A stretch of 64,000 nucleotides of DNA from Lepraria neglecta (taxonomy: Eukaryota; Ascomycota; Lecanoromycetes; Lecanorales; Stereocaulaceae): contig CM065653.1 of NCBI GenBank assembly GCA_033220425.1, positions 3,038,001-3,102,000 of the forward strand. Direction: 5' to 3'. Of this stretch, positions 33,098 through 44,032 are shown piece after piece. Position numbers and translations under genes: made by a program. The notes under the pieces are model-generated. The model was not told the origin of the DNA. It searched no databases and saw nothing but the letters and a program-made list of their open reading frames with translations. Numbering within the stretch: position 1 is the first letter of the stretch; each line of letters begins with the position of its first letter.

Positions 33098-35070
33098 ATG
33101 GACTACTCATCGATACACAGTGATCCCGAAAACCCCGCAGGACCAGATCCATGGCAAACCTCGCCCCATCCCACAAGGACCAGCTTCCCACCATCATCAG
33201 AGCCGGGAAGCGTGCCTTCATCACCTTCAGCAAAACACACCCCCTCAACATCTGAACCACAACAGCAGGAGTATCAAGAAAGCGAACCTGAACCGGAACC
33301 CCTGAGCCCTCCAATGCCCGATGAACCACTTCCACCGCAATCCAATGGCGCAAGTAGAGCACCTACGTGGTCTACCAGCCAGAGCGTGCCAGACCTTCGA
33401 TTCCAGGGTCCTCCTCTGACCGAAGAAGAGTTACGACAACAGCAGCTTCACCAGCAAAGACAGCAGGAGCGCTATCAGCAGGCTCTTCATGCGCAACAGC
33501 ATCAGAGAGGGCCGGGACCAGGCAGATATCATCAAGGAGCGCGTCCGGGACAGAGACCGCCGCAATACAAGCTACAAGCCAAGATCACGGGTCTAGAACG
33601 CCTGGGGAAGAAGGATCCTTCGATCAGATTCGATATTCACGTAAGTGCTGTGGACGTGGCTTAAGTAGTGAATGAAGCTAAACCCCATTGAAGACAAATT
33701 TACCAAAATTTCGAACCACTCAAGTCAGAGACATCAAGCGCACACACTCCGAATTTGTCAAATTGGCCGACCACCTGATCTCCTCGAATCCTGAAGCCTT
33801 CGTACCTGCTGTGCCTCCAGCGTTGACTTCTGCTGGTGCAGGTACTGACGAAGATGAAGCTCGTACCAAAGCCTCATTGCAAAGGTGGCTAAATTATGTT
33901 TGCGGAAATGACGTTCTGATGAGAGACGATGAGATGATCTTCTTCGTTGAGAGCGATGCCGGCTACAGCCCCATGATAAGGATGAAGCAGCCTGCTACTG
34001 GTGTACGGAGGAAAGTCATCAAACAATTCGCACCGCCACCTGATGACACACTCGAGCTGCATGACGCTCGTCCCATTGTCAAACAGTTCTATTTAGGCAC
34101 AATGGAGACGGGGCAGAAAATAGACAAATTGGTTAGGGCACGACGAGGTAAGGCGCATGGTGACTGATGGTCTATGGGTGCTCTTGACTAACATCAATCA
34201 GGACTTGGTCTCGCAGAGTCAGACCTCGGTGTCAAGCTGGGCTCCATGCACGTCCAAGAAACACACCCTGGCCTCGCAAGTGCTTATCGCAAACTCGGGA
34301 AGATCATCCAAATGACAGGCGATTACCATGCTGCTCAAGGCACCGCTGAAGCTACTACCCTTGGCGATCCCCTCAACTACCACTCCTCAGACGCATTAAT
34401 CGTCAAAGAAACCCTCACAAACAGACACATCCTCCTCCGCGACCTTATATCCGCCCAACAAGCCACTCGCAGCAAGCTGTCTGCAGCAGACCGGCTAAAA
34501 GCTAGCAGCTCAGTTCGCCGAGAAAAAGTCGACGAAGCCATCAGTGCCCTCGACGAAGCTCGAAGTCATGAACTCTACCTAGCCCAAAAGACCCAACGAG
34601 TGACCTCAAACCTCCTGCATGAGAAACGGCGCTGGTTTACCCGCACAGCTGCAGATCTACGAGTCAGTGTCCGCGAATACGTCCTGCGCGAAATCGAGGC
34701 GGAGCGCCGCACCCTCGCCACCCTTGAGTCTGTCCGCCCTGATGTCCGCGCCATCGATGCGACAGGCGGTCTTTCCCGACTTGGACGAGAAGCCCACCCA
34801 GTTATTCGCAGGTCGAGCATGGCATCGAGTCAAGGTCCGAGAGGAGATGCATGGAGTGGTGTGCCTAGGAGGCCGGACGCCCTAGATCGAAGCGTTAGTG
34901 GTGGATTCCCTCCGCCGGTTAAAGAGGAGGATGAAGTCAATGGCGAAGGAGGGAGGAAGAGAGCGGCTAGTGGTGCAGGGAGTTTGAAGAGTGTGAGGGA
35001 AGACGAGCCAGACAATGATAGGGTTGATGCGAAGAATGCGGCTAGTCGGTTGGCTACGAGTACATTCTAA
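33098..35070 (+). CDS. VPS17: VPS17-type sorting nexin (retromer SNX-BAR subunit)
   Basis: Three exons (33098-33640, 33694-34147, 34202-35070) give 621 residues. The first 150 residues are disordered (Pro/Ser/Gln-rich, QQLHQQRQQERYQQALH). The PX domain follows: KLQAKITGLERLGKKDPSIRFDIHTNLPKFRTTQVRDIKRTHSEFVKLADHL in pieces across the first intron. The C-terminal half is a BAR domain of long amphipathic helices (VKLGSMHVQETHPGLASAYRKLGKII, LKASSSVRREKVDEAISALDEARSHE, FTRTAADLRVSVREYVLREIEAERRTLATLESVRPDV). Architecture, length and the MDYSSI start match fungal VPS17. It would pair with VPS5 to coat endosomal tubules and recycle cargo to the Golgi. The tail after residue 520 is low-complexity. 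Introns are 53-54 bases; the frame is intact. Confidence 0.88.
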
Positions 35071-35397
35071 AGAGACATGGTGATTGGATGAAAAGTGGTA
35101 TTTAGTGGACAGTGTACGTTATGCGTTAAATGCGGTCTTGGGTTCTCTTATGGCTCGAGCTGCTACCAATCTGATAGCGTCGATATCCTCTGACAACGAT
35201 CCTCCTCGGCCAGACATTCGCTGACGGAGTTGTGCATGCGTCTAACATGGGCTTTCCTTATTCCTCCTCTCTTGCTGTAGGCACAGCCAATCCAACATCC
35301 TTCTTTTTCCGCACCGCGTTGATGTAAATTGTACATGTCTTCACCAAGACATGAATCTTACATCACCTTCCAATTGCCATCTCCAAAGAGGTTCCAA

Positions 35398-36273
35398 TCA
35401 CGACTCCGATTCTTTTGTCTCGTCCATCTCCTTGATTCTCCGCTCCAGGATCTCTTTCACCGCCCTCTTGTACACGATGCTGCTCCGATTACTCGCCACA
35501 TCCTCTGCAACTTCTGCCCAGTCGACTTGTCTCAGCACACTCTCGGCCATTCGATTGAGTTCTTGCCAGGACAATGGCTCCGCCTTTGGCTTGTAGTTCT
35601 TCGAAAACCTTGGGGTTAGATCTGAGCGGAATGGCGAGCGGGAGGGCGATTGTGAAGGTGTTGGTAAGGACTGCACTGCCGTCGCTATGTGTGAGAGGTG
35701 CGTGGTGCGGCGTTTGTTATATCGAAGGGAGGGAGAGATTGTTTTGTCCGGTGTTTGAGATTGTGATGATGTAGTTTGAAATGAGGGCTGGACTGCTGCA
35801 TCTTGGACACGGATCATGCGCCGTTTGCCAGCTTGCACGGAAGGAGATGTTGCCTCGATGACTGCTGCATCCGGTCCTGGCAGGCGTCCTTCAAGTGCTG
35901 TATTGTATGTCCGCTTCAGGCTTCGGACAGGTGTGGTTTCCGGTGTTGGTGGGAGGTTGTTGGTGGGGATGTTGATTCTGGTAGAGGGCTTGCTGGGTGT
36001 GATTGGGGAGGGTTGCGCGGGAGGTTGTGAGGGTTGGCTCCATGAGTTGCGTGAGGTTGGGTGCGTGGCCTGTTAGTACTTTAGTCAGTTAAGAACAACA
36101 TTGGGGAGGGGGAGGAAAGTGATTAGGAATTTGGGGGTAATGGTAGTGGACTATCATACCTTGAGGTCACTGAGGGGTTGGAAGCCCAGAGTCTCACGGG
36201 GCGGAGAACTGGGGTTTACAGGTTTCTGCTTGACCTCATTGTCTAAGTTTGTTGGATCCTCCACCGGCTCCAT
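35398..36273 (-). CDS. Disordered fungal protein with conserved C-terminal helix
   Basis: Two exons (36273-36160 and 36069-35398; 90-base intron ending TACTAACAG) give 261 residues. The first exon encodes MEPVEDPTNLDNEVKQKP...ETLGFQPLSDLK. Most of the protein is low-complexity and basic (Pro/Ser/Thr, TPETTPVRSLKRTYNTAL, SPSRSPFRSDLTPRF), with TP and SP sites suggestive of a phosphorylated nuclear protein. The last 60 residues (LSWQELNRMAESVLRQVDWAEVAEDVASNRSS...KRAVKEILERRIKEM) look like a folded helical domain. I do not recognise the family. The continuous frame, the good splice signals and codon periodicity support a real gene. The minus-strand reading is preferred to plus-strand frames at 35329-35619. 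Confidence 0.65.
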
Positions 36274-36835
36274 CTTCTCGAACCGTAAGGACTTGAAGGA
36301 GGTGGATTAGAACTGCATGATATGCTGGAAGCTGCGATGTCGTTCAAGAAAGTATAGTAAGCGATGGCCAGTGAAAGGAATGCATGTAATTGAGGTGCCT
36401 TGGGCCTGCAAGTGAGATGGTGTTAGCATAGCGCAGATCGTACGCCTCGCTTAGTGAATGCAGCAAACGCGTCAGACGTAAACTTTTTGGGCAAGTGCGA
36501 TCATCGTAGTACAAAGTCCTATGGCCTTGTCATTAATTCAATTGCTACATGCATAATTGACGCGTAGATATACGATGGTCGCGTAGGAAGGTACTCGAGG
36601 GAGATTGATATCAGAACCACTTTACGCGAGTTTGTAGACCCTGATATTACTAGTGGGGAGTGCTGATTGGACCTTGCCTTTGTGCAACGCTTGGGCCCAT
36701 GACTCTCTTTTCGTCTCTTGCAATGCTCTCTTCTAAACGTTTGGTACTTAATCAGCGCCGACATGATTTGAATAGCATCTTTCAATGGATCCCAATTCGC
36801 CCCAAAACCTCACTACAACGGAGTGACCCCAGCTG
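36274..36835. other. Intergenic, nothing seen
   Basis: Short frames only; an 88-codon minus frame at 36519-36785 has no protein features. Confidence 0.5.
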
Positions 36836-37435
36836 CTAAACAGCCATCGGTACTACAGCCACGCTTCCATGCCCCAGAAACACAGCACCAGGCTGTCTCT
36901 CATCCTTAACACTAAAAGCCAGACTCACGAACTCAAATTTCACCATAAATATTCTCAAACCGCTAACAACATGCCACCAATCGTCCCAACTTATGGCCGG
37001 CCCAGCAAGGAAGTTCAATTGAAGCTCTTGCTCCGCGTTCATTTTGACGGGGTAGAATAGTCTTTTCTCGCCCATGGGCGTTCTATCTCTGTGGTGTACC
37101 ATGAGTGCGTCACGCAGGGCCGCTACGAAGATCTCTGTGACGTTTTGTTGGGGAATGGGGACGGAGTAGTAGGCTAATCGGAGAGTTAGGGCGGTGGTGG
37201 GGATGCGGAGGTAAAAGGGGTCGACGGGGAGGCGGCTGGGAGGTGTGAACATCAGCTTGCCTAGAAATGGGAGTAGTCGAACGTACTTTGATGAGTTAGA
37301 TGAGGTTGGGATTGATGGCAATGGAAGGCTAGCTTCTGTTGTCAACACCGACGTAGGCTGAGCAGGAGGTGGTGCTGCAAGGGCCAATCCGCAAACTTTC
37401 AGGAGGAACCCGAGTACCAGTAACGTCACATGCAT
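36836..37435 (-). CDS. Secreted protein of unknown function
   Basis: Single exon, 199 residues. It starts with a signal peptide (MHVTLLVLGFLLKVCGLALAAP, cleavage likely after ALA), then a short Ser/Thr/Pro linker and a folded part with no catalytic motif I know (YVRLLPFLGKLMFTPPSR, FYLRIPTTALTLRLAYYSVP, DDWWHVVSGLRIFMVKFEFVSLAF). There is no cysteine in the mature protein except one possible signal residue, so it is not a disulfide-rich effector. The domain WWxVVxGLxxFM is reminiscent of fungal secreted hypothetical proteins annotated only by conservation. The complete frame with a strong signal sequence supports a real gene. Confidence 0.65.
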   Translation of the reverse strand: MHVTLLVLGFLLKVCGLALAAPPPAQPTSVLTTEASLPLPSIPTSSNSSKYVRLLPFLGKLMFTPPSRLPVDPFYLRIPTTALTLRLAYYSVPIPQQNVTEIFVAALRDALMVHHRDRTPMGEKRLFYPVKMNAEQELQLNFLAGPAISWDDWWHVVSGLRIFMVKFEFVSLAFSVKDERQPGAVFLGHGSVAVVPMAV

Positions 37436-37976
37436 TGTTGCCTAGTTAGTCTAGAGGCTCCCTTGACCATTGTTTTCTGGGGTGTCGCGTGCTTATGAGT
37501 TGCTGGATCCATCGCATATCGCCATGTCGCCTCCGGGAATGCTTGCGCCAATCACTCTAATTAAATGCCAGGGGAAACACTGCCTGTACAGCAGAAGTAT
37601 CATTTACCGCCATGACTGCCGGGTTTGGGTGATCTGTTTCTCTCCATTGTCTGGATTGTAACTCAAGTCCTCGATCTCTCACACGGTAGACCAGGCTATC
37701 TCTGTATTTGTAAGCATTGCGGAAACACTTCTTGCTGAAGAGTTCAAGCGGGCCCACTCCTCTAGTACCAGTCTTCCCACTCCAGCTAGGTTCAAGTGTC
37801 GGTGAGGTGGAGATGGTCAAGTTTGCGGGGCAATGTCCGCTTGATCTTATCGCCGCAAAATCCATCAGCCCTGTTAAAACGCCTAGTCAACGGCGAAAAG
37901 TAAACAAACCTTGGCATTCGAAGCCTGACACGCAGACGCAATTGCCATGTTAGTCTCTTAATCCACATTCCTCGTC
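37436..37976. other. Intergenic between divergent genes
   Basis: The secreted protein (minus) and the GT8-like gene (plus) are transcribed away from each other, so both promoters should lie here. The 102-codon minus frame at 37557-37865 is not protein-like. Confidence 0.45.
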
Positions 37977-39165
37977 ATGCTCCTCACCAGCGGGCAAATC
38001 TCCGTCGCTATTTCCTCCACCGTCGGTGCGTATTGCGGCTCCCATCTGAATTTGACTTAATAACTCTTCTCCAGTTGCCATATTCACCTTTCTCCTCTTC
38101 CTCTCCGGCTACGTCCTCCAGCAACAGACCGTCCACTCTCTCCAAGCAGCTATACACCCCAAGATCGCTCCGCCCCAAATTCCCACTACAAATCCAGTTC
38201 TCGCAAAACACTTCGGCCGGCCTCCAGGCCACAGCTTCTACGATAAGTACCTCGCAAGCAATAGACCGAAGGGTGGATGGGCGAAATCCGCATATGTGCA
38301 ATTGGTGAGAAGGCATGTCGAAGTCTGCGGTGCTATTATGGGGTTCGCGCGATTGGAGAAAGAGGAGAGTATGGCGCAGAGAATTATCATGTATCCGCGG
38401 GAATGGGACGTGAAACCTGAAGAGGGGAAGAAGCGAGACCCACATGTTGAAACGAGTCGAAGGCTGCTGAGGAAGGCGGCGAAAGACTATAGAGTGATGC
38501 TACAACCCATCGATCCGATACCGCAGGCGGCTGGCTCGCCACTAACAGCTGAGGAGAAATATCCTCTTACGAACTTGCTTTCTCCACATCATTACAATCG
38601 CATCCTCTTCCTACAACCTTCAGGTCTGATCCTTGATTCGACGCCGCTGGATTTGCTCTTTACACTTCCGATGGAATCACCAATGCTGGGTCTCTCTGCG
38701 CCTGGGCTAGATGGTGAACGAGGGCAGCCATCTATAATCCTCCTCCAGCCTTCCAAACAAGCATACCAAGACGTTGTTGAATCGCTACCAGAAGGCGCCT
38801 ACCCAGATACCGAATTCTTGCAAAGAGTCACCATGGAATCTGCGCCAACAGATTCAGAGTTCCACACCAGATTGCTGGCGGAAACCTCACAGCTTGATGC
38901 AGAGAGCGTAGCTGACTTCAACGCGACGAAGTTTCTGGATACGACGGCTTATGTGCATATCTCGGATCCAGAACCCGAATACGATATACTGCGGCAAGAA
39001 TTCATGAGAGCTATGCCGTCAGGGAAGCAGGCGAGGAAGGCTTGGGAAAGCGTGTATGCGAGATTTAGGGATGCGAGGATGAATATCTGCGGGTTAGATC
39101 TGCAGCCAGTTGAGAAAGCTGTGGATGAAGGCGGTGGAAAGGAAGTTATCGAAGAATTGAAGTAA
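37977..39165 (+). CDS. GT8-like glycosyltransferase (type II membrane)
   Basis: Two exons (37977-38025 and 38075-39165; 49-base intron) give 379 residues. The splice is required to complete the N-terminal anchor: MLLTSGQISVAISSTVVAIFTFLLFLSGYVL, a single TM segment near the N-terminus with a lumenal catalytic part. Family text follows: SAYVQLVRRHVEVCGAIMGFARLE, AQRIIMYPREWD, YNRILFLQPSGLILDSTPLDLLFTLP, LDTTAYVHISDPE. This matches the fungal GT8/GNT1-like group of Golgi glycosyltransferases (N-acetylglucosaminyl- or glucosyltransferases acting on glycoproteins). The classical DxD is reduced to LDS in this copy, as in several fungal members, so metal dependence is uncertain. The acceptor is unknown. 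Confidence 0.75.
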
Positions 39166-39493
39166 TATAAGGCTTAATTACTAAGGCATCGAGTTGATTT
39201 TGTATGATACATGTAAACTTGATACCAAGGAAGTATAACGATTGAAACAAACTTTTCGTGTTATTTGATTTCAGGTGCCTGCCCGCCGAGTTTGGCGTCC
39301 CCCCGATCGGGCCCTCCGTCCCTGGGTTTCCCTTTCTCCTCCACATTATCGTTCGTTGTCAAGTTTCAAGTCATCACGATGCACTCTTTGATGAAGCAAC
39401 AGTAACTGAGCTGAACATTGATGACGTCGTCTAGATTGGGACATCATTGGTCGCAGACTATCACATGCCCTGATCTGATCAACATCCGACAAC
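39166..39493. other. Intergenic, nothing seen
   Basis: No open frame or repeat of note. A GC-rich stretch (CCCCCGATCGGGCCC, near 39300) could form a short stem. Confidence 0.45.
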
Positions 39494-41662
39494 ATGAAAT
39501 CAACGGATCGACTCAAAATCTTCCAGCGTCACCGCTCAAAACCACGAGGTCAGCTATCTGAAACAAGTGATATGTACGGGCCTCTTGATGATTCGATGAG
39601 ATTCGTATCTTAACCGTACTCCCTTCGAAAATCCCTGTAAAATTACGCGGGTTTTCGAACACGCCTGTAGACTCGATTTGCTGCACATTGGAGAAGGTCT
39701 CGTTGGATGACTTGAGCGAAAAATATGCCACCTATCTTGCCGACTTGCGAGGAGTGCTAATGACGAGGCGTGCTCTAAAATTGGGGTGGGAGCAACACCC
39801 CTCTCATAGTTCAGAGAGATCTATCTCCGGCTTCTCTCGTCAAAATGCAACAAAGAGACATCTTCGCTATAAGTGGGGTGATTATCTCGCGTTGAGCTAT
39901 ACTTGGGGTGATCCGAGTGCTGTGCAGACGATCATCATCAATGGCGCTGAAGTACAGGTGAGAAAGAATCTCGAGAGAGCTTTACGAGACTTGCGGGATA
40001 GGCAAAAGCTCGAAGGGGGCTTGAGACTCTGGGTAGATGCACTGTGCATCAATCAACTAGATGTCAACGAACGCAATCGGCAGCTCAAGTACTATATACG
40101 CAGAGGCCCAGTCTGTCTCTGTCTGGTTGGGACAATCTGGTGATGGTTCCACCGAAGGCGGCCAAGCTATTGACTTTCTGGTCGGTCTGGACCAAGAAAT
40201 ACGTGAAGAAGAACAGAAGCAATTACATTTGCAGGCACAAAACGAGGGTGGTCTTTCATGCCTGACGAATGTATTTGAATATATGGAGTATGCGATAGAT
40301 GAGTACACCTGGCCAGCTCTGGCTGCTTTCTTCACGAGAACGTACTGGCGACGAATCTGGATCATCCAGGAATTAGCGATGGGGCTTGAATGGCTGACGT
40401 TTTCTTGTAACGGCCATGAAGTCAGTCTGTCCACATTGATGCGCACGGCTGAGTTTTTTTCTAATCGGTCTGAAACCTTTGTTTACAAATTCTTGGGTGA
40501 AGATGGCGAGGGCAGGAATTGGCAAAAGGTTCAAGCAATGTCCTCGGCTATCAATCTGATCACTCGCTTAAAAGATCTACACGAAGATATAGAACGCTTT
40601 GAGATGGCTGAGACCATCCAAGGACTCGGTGAGACCCACCAAACCAGGCCATCACTTTCCTCGCTGTTCGACAAACTGTCATTGATTCGCAACGCCGATG
40701 CTACAGAGGACCATGATAAAGTTTATGGCATTCTAGGACTGCTTCACCCCACTCTTTGGCGGCGTATAGATCCTGACTGTCTGCTTCCTGTAGAGGACAT
40801 CTATGTCAATTTTATGCAGAATCTATTGAAAGATACACTATACCTGGGCTTCGTATGTTATGGAAGCCAGGTATCCAGTCTGTTGCCGTCATGGGTAATT
40901 GATTGGAGAAAACCATCGGACCGCAGCTTTCTCTTCATGGAGCAGTCAGAGAAAGAACACAGTCGATTACAATTATCCGTAGAAGCCGCCAATACTTCGA
41001 TATCCGAGCAGACTGACACTTCGATGGGTTTGAATAATCTCCGTTGCGACATCGATATACACTTTTCCGAGAATTTCAGACTTTTGCACTGCAAAGGCGT
41101 CCAGCTTACCAGGATTGATGGCTGCTTTTGTAGCATATCGCCGGACAATTTGAAAACAGACTTATGCCCAGAGTCTGTCGATACACCAACACATCTGCCT
41201 CTACCCCCGATAGAGAACATGATACAGTTTCTAGTTGAGTCCACTGAGAAGCTAACGCAGCCAACATGTACCAACAGCGTGTACCCAGACCTCAAAACTT
41301 TGAAATCATCGCTCGAATGTAGTATCTTGTGGAGTAAATCATCAACCAGTTACGACGATATCGGCATCTTCGACATACCCTTGTACAACGATCTACGACC
41401 AGGCAAGAAGATTCTTGATCAATTGAGAACTAACAACTGGAATCTAGTCAAGCATACCATCTATTACAAGCGATTCACAGCCTTCCGGCGAATCAATGCC
41501 ATCTTCAACTTCTGCGGCACAAAATTCCAAGATCTGTTCTCTACACTGCTTCATGTCGATATCCCACACCGCCGAGTGACTCGGGAATCGAGAGATCTGA
41601 TCGCAGTATTAGTGAAGGAAAGTCGGAGGACACGAGATATCATTTTTGTGCTGCAGAGATAG
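39494..41662 (+). pseudogene. HET-domain protein with two single-base frame breaks
   Basis: The N-terminus at 39494 encodes a short basic leader, then DMYGPLDDS. The family continuation EIRILTVLPSKIP (Y-x-P-L...EIRLL-x-L-x-P block) lies one frame over from 39598. The HET core follows: YLALSYTWGDPS, NLERALRDLRD, LWVDALCINQLDVNERNRQ. At about 40085-40100 the frame shifts again before IYAEAQSVSVWLG, then YWRRIWIIQELAMG and a long C-terminal half to 41662 with DKVYGILGLL and LLPSWVIDWRKPSD. No GT-AG intron fits either break. HET-domain proteins trigger programmed cell death on contact with incompatible strains. About 720 residues would be expected. The remainder is well conserved, so inactivation is recent or the breaks are sequencing errors. 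Confidence 0.85.
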
Positions 41663-41816
41663 TCACCAGAGTCGGGTAGCTCTTGTCAGCTCGTAGAAGA
41701 GCCACAGCGTTTTGGTCCGCGACTTCCATATCTCTGACGCTTTGAAGGCTGTTCAATAGGTGATAGGTAAGGAGTAATGTGGAGGGGTTGGTGCTGCCAC
41801 GGCCAAGAACTATGCA

Positions 41817-41841
41817 TTTATTTTGGTGCGACGATGCCGTG
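41817..41841 (-). repeat. Partial copy of the MITE terminal sequence
   Basis: TTTATTTTGG and CGATGCCGTG here match the right end of the inverted-repeat element at 49258-49277, with five extra bases (TGCGA) between the two blocks. No partner terminal repeat is found within a few hundred bases, so this may be a solo end or coincidence. Confidence 0.3.
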
Positions 41842-41942
41842 CCGCCGGCGCTCGGTCGCGCACTTCCCTCACCATATCGCGGTCTCACCCTGTCCTGCAC
41901 CACATCGTACTGGAGCTCGTGATTATCGTGTCGCCTTTCAAC

Positions 41943-42865
41943 ATGACGACTGTGCCCGTGAGTATAGTCCGTTCAGCCGTGCTTGTAGCCCTGCCTGTAC
42001 CCCTGACTAATATCGATATAGACCATCGAGGAGGTGCTTCGACACAGACCGCCCATGAGGGTCTTGATCTTGATCAGACAAGCAAGCTCTTTATGGCAAT
42101 CGGCATCGGTCTCATCAGATAGGATCATTGAAGAAGCCTTGGCGACTCTTCATGTTCGGCCAAGCGATGCTCAGTACAAGTTCCTTGTGAATGAGAAATG
42201 GCCGTTTCTGAACCTGTTTGTCTTCGCCCTCTACCACGGAGCTTATCGGTCCGCCTCTGCACACTTTCCACACGATTTGCCGGTCTTGGTCGTAGACTAC
42301 AACCGTAAGGGTACCACCGTCTCAATTGCCGGGAGCGTTCGACGCCGCGAAGTCAACGTTCGGGTTGCGGAGCATCACAACCTCAACGGATGGGATCGCG
42401 AGCCGCCTTTTTTCGCCGACTAAACATCGTCTGCACCAGTCTCCTATTTGGATCCGCGCGACAGTTCCCTCTTGGATTCCTTACGAGCCCCGGACAGTGG
42501 CAAAGACTATAGAAGATGAGCATGTTATATTGACTTACGAGAGTCAGCACATTATGGAACGGTTGAAGGACGGGCTGGGACAGGTTCAATTTATATGTAG
42601 CTACACCGGCGTCAAATGCCGTCCCCGTTTCGACCCATCCAAATTTACTAAACCATGGCCGAGAACTTGTTGTTTCCTGTCGTCTAAGACTTCGGCTCGC
42701 TCAAAATCCACCGTCAAATTCTACATCTATACTCTTTCCTCGGAGGAGCGTCTTCTAGCGTACGAGTATCGAGGTATTGCCCCGAAGAATATTGCGGACA
42801 TCTATCAGGCGTTCTCTCGGGAGCTCTCTAGGTACCTTACATCGAACAAGCTAGCAGGGATTTAA
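41943..42865 (+). CDS. Unknown fungal protein, frame broken at a T run
   Basis: Exon 1 (41943-41957) encodes MTTVP. A 64-base intron with a CTGACTAAT branch site and an ATAG acceptor leads into exon 2 at 42022 (TIEEVLRHRPPMRVLILIRQ). The protein reads well (YKFLVNEKWPFLNLFVFALYHGAYR, VNVRVAEHHNLNGWDREPPF) until a run of six T at 42406-42411. With five T the text would go on without a stop (SPTKHRLHQSPIWIRATVPSW), and that frame is open to 42865 with SYTGVKCRPRFDPSKF and VKFYIYTLSSEERLLAYEYRG. Length would be about 285 residues. I do not recognise the family. The protein is hydrophilic with no signal peptide or TM segment. A sequencing error or a recent indel explains the break equally well. 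Confidence 0.55.
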
Positions 42866-44032
42866 GGCCTTGAAGTTCACAGCCACAGATGCTGGAATTT
42901 GTACTTACTGGACAAGGGACGGTCATGGTCAAAGAAGAAGCAGCATATGGGGATATATACAGAGTCACCGGCTGGTCATTTGCACAGGAGCAGGATGGTA
43001 CTTGCTGGGGGAGCACTCGCCGGGGGAGTACTCCCCACAAGGCGCCAAAAACTGAGGAGCAGAGGGGAGTACTCGCAGGGAGCACTCGCCGGGGTGTCTT
43101 GAAACAAGTGTTTCCAGATTTGGTCTGCAAAAGAAAACGAAGCCAAGGGTGCGTCTTCGCTTTAATGTTACTATGGCTGATAGTATAATGGAATTGCGGT
43201 ACTCAAGTATTGTTGTACACGAGTGCCTCGGAGTTTAACACGTTCGAATTTAGTAGGTACTGAAAACAGGCGAGGAACTGTCGCTCATTAGTCACCCGAA
43301 TTCGATTGTTGACTATCAGAAAATGTTGGCCCTCCTGAAAGGAAACCCCACACTCGTCATTATCCTTCAGGATCTCAAGTAGCTTCACCCACGACGGGAA
43401 ATTCGTGGAAGGATCAAAGATGTCTCTTATGCTAACAATATTTTGCTTGTTGATATCGTCAGCGCGCATAAAATGGAAGACCATCGCCAGAACTGAGATC
43501 GAGTTGCTGTTTTCGATGAGTTGTCCTGTCGCTATAGCTGCTTCTTTTCGGTCTATTGTGACTCGATCGATAACCATATTCGGCACCGTGTTACACTCTC
43601 GCTCACGCTCTGCTGCTTCCTTACCGACTACCCGCCGGAAAACCCCATCTTCAGCCTCCTTAGGTCAAGAAATTCTCGACGATACTCTGAAGACATTATC
43701 GCCAGCTCAACGAACAACACTGGAAGAGAATCACGTATCTGGTATAACTAACATTCGGGTTGTGGTCGAAGACGCGCACAATACGGCGGGCGAGCAAAAG
43801 GGACTGTGTGAAAGCAAGGGCCATCATGTGCGGATATTTGTAATAGTGTGGTAGTGGCAGTGTGCGATAGAGACCACGCGCTGAACGACCTGGTCAAACA
43901 TGTGTCGGGTGTCTGAGCGGGAGGCGGATTTGCCAATGTGACCTTCGGGACGATAAGAGCTACATTGTTGCACACGTCCGACTTTGCACTATATCGCCAT
44001 ACAACTGCCTAGCCAATCCGGCTACCGCTTTT
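42866..44032. other. Unassigned stretch
   Basis: A minus frame at 43203-43586 (127 codons; SVLAMVFHFMRADDINKQN, FPSWVKLLEILKDNDECG) is protein-like and extends upstream to about 43662 (DGVFRRVVGKEAAERE), but I find no full gene and no family. A G-rich repeat cluster lies at 43007-43094. Plus frames of 149 codons here appear to be its shadow. Confidence 0.35.
43007..43094. repeat. G-rich palindromic repeat cluster
   Basis: GGGAGCACTCGCCGGGG occurs at 43009-43025 and again at 43078-43094. Between them lie the 14-base perfect palindrome GGGGAGTACTCCCC (43023-43036) and a half-copy GGGGAGTACTCGC (43064-43076). The units differ mainly by single transitions and alternate between GAGCACTCGC and GAGTACTC forms. 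Confidence 0.6.

Noticed and set aside
34575-34885. Frames on both strands within VPS17 exon 3
   Set aside because: They are out-of-frame shadows of the BAR-domain coding sequence.
41640-41903. Minus-strand 87-codon frame after the HET gene
   Set aside because: Low-complexity text, no motif, and overlaps the HET 3' end.
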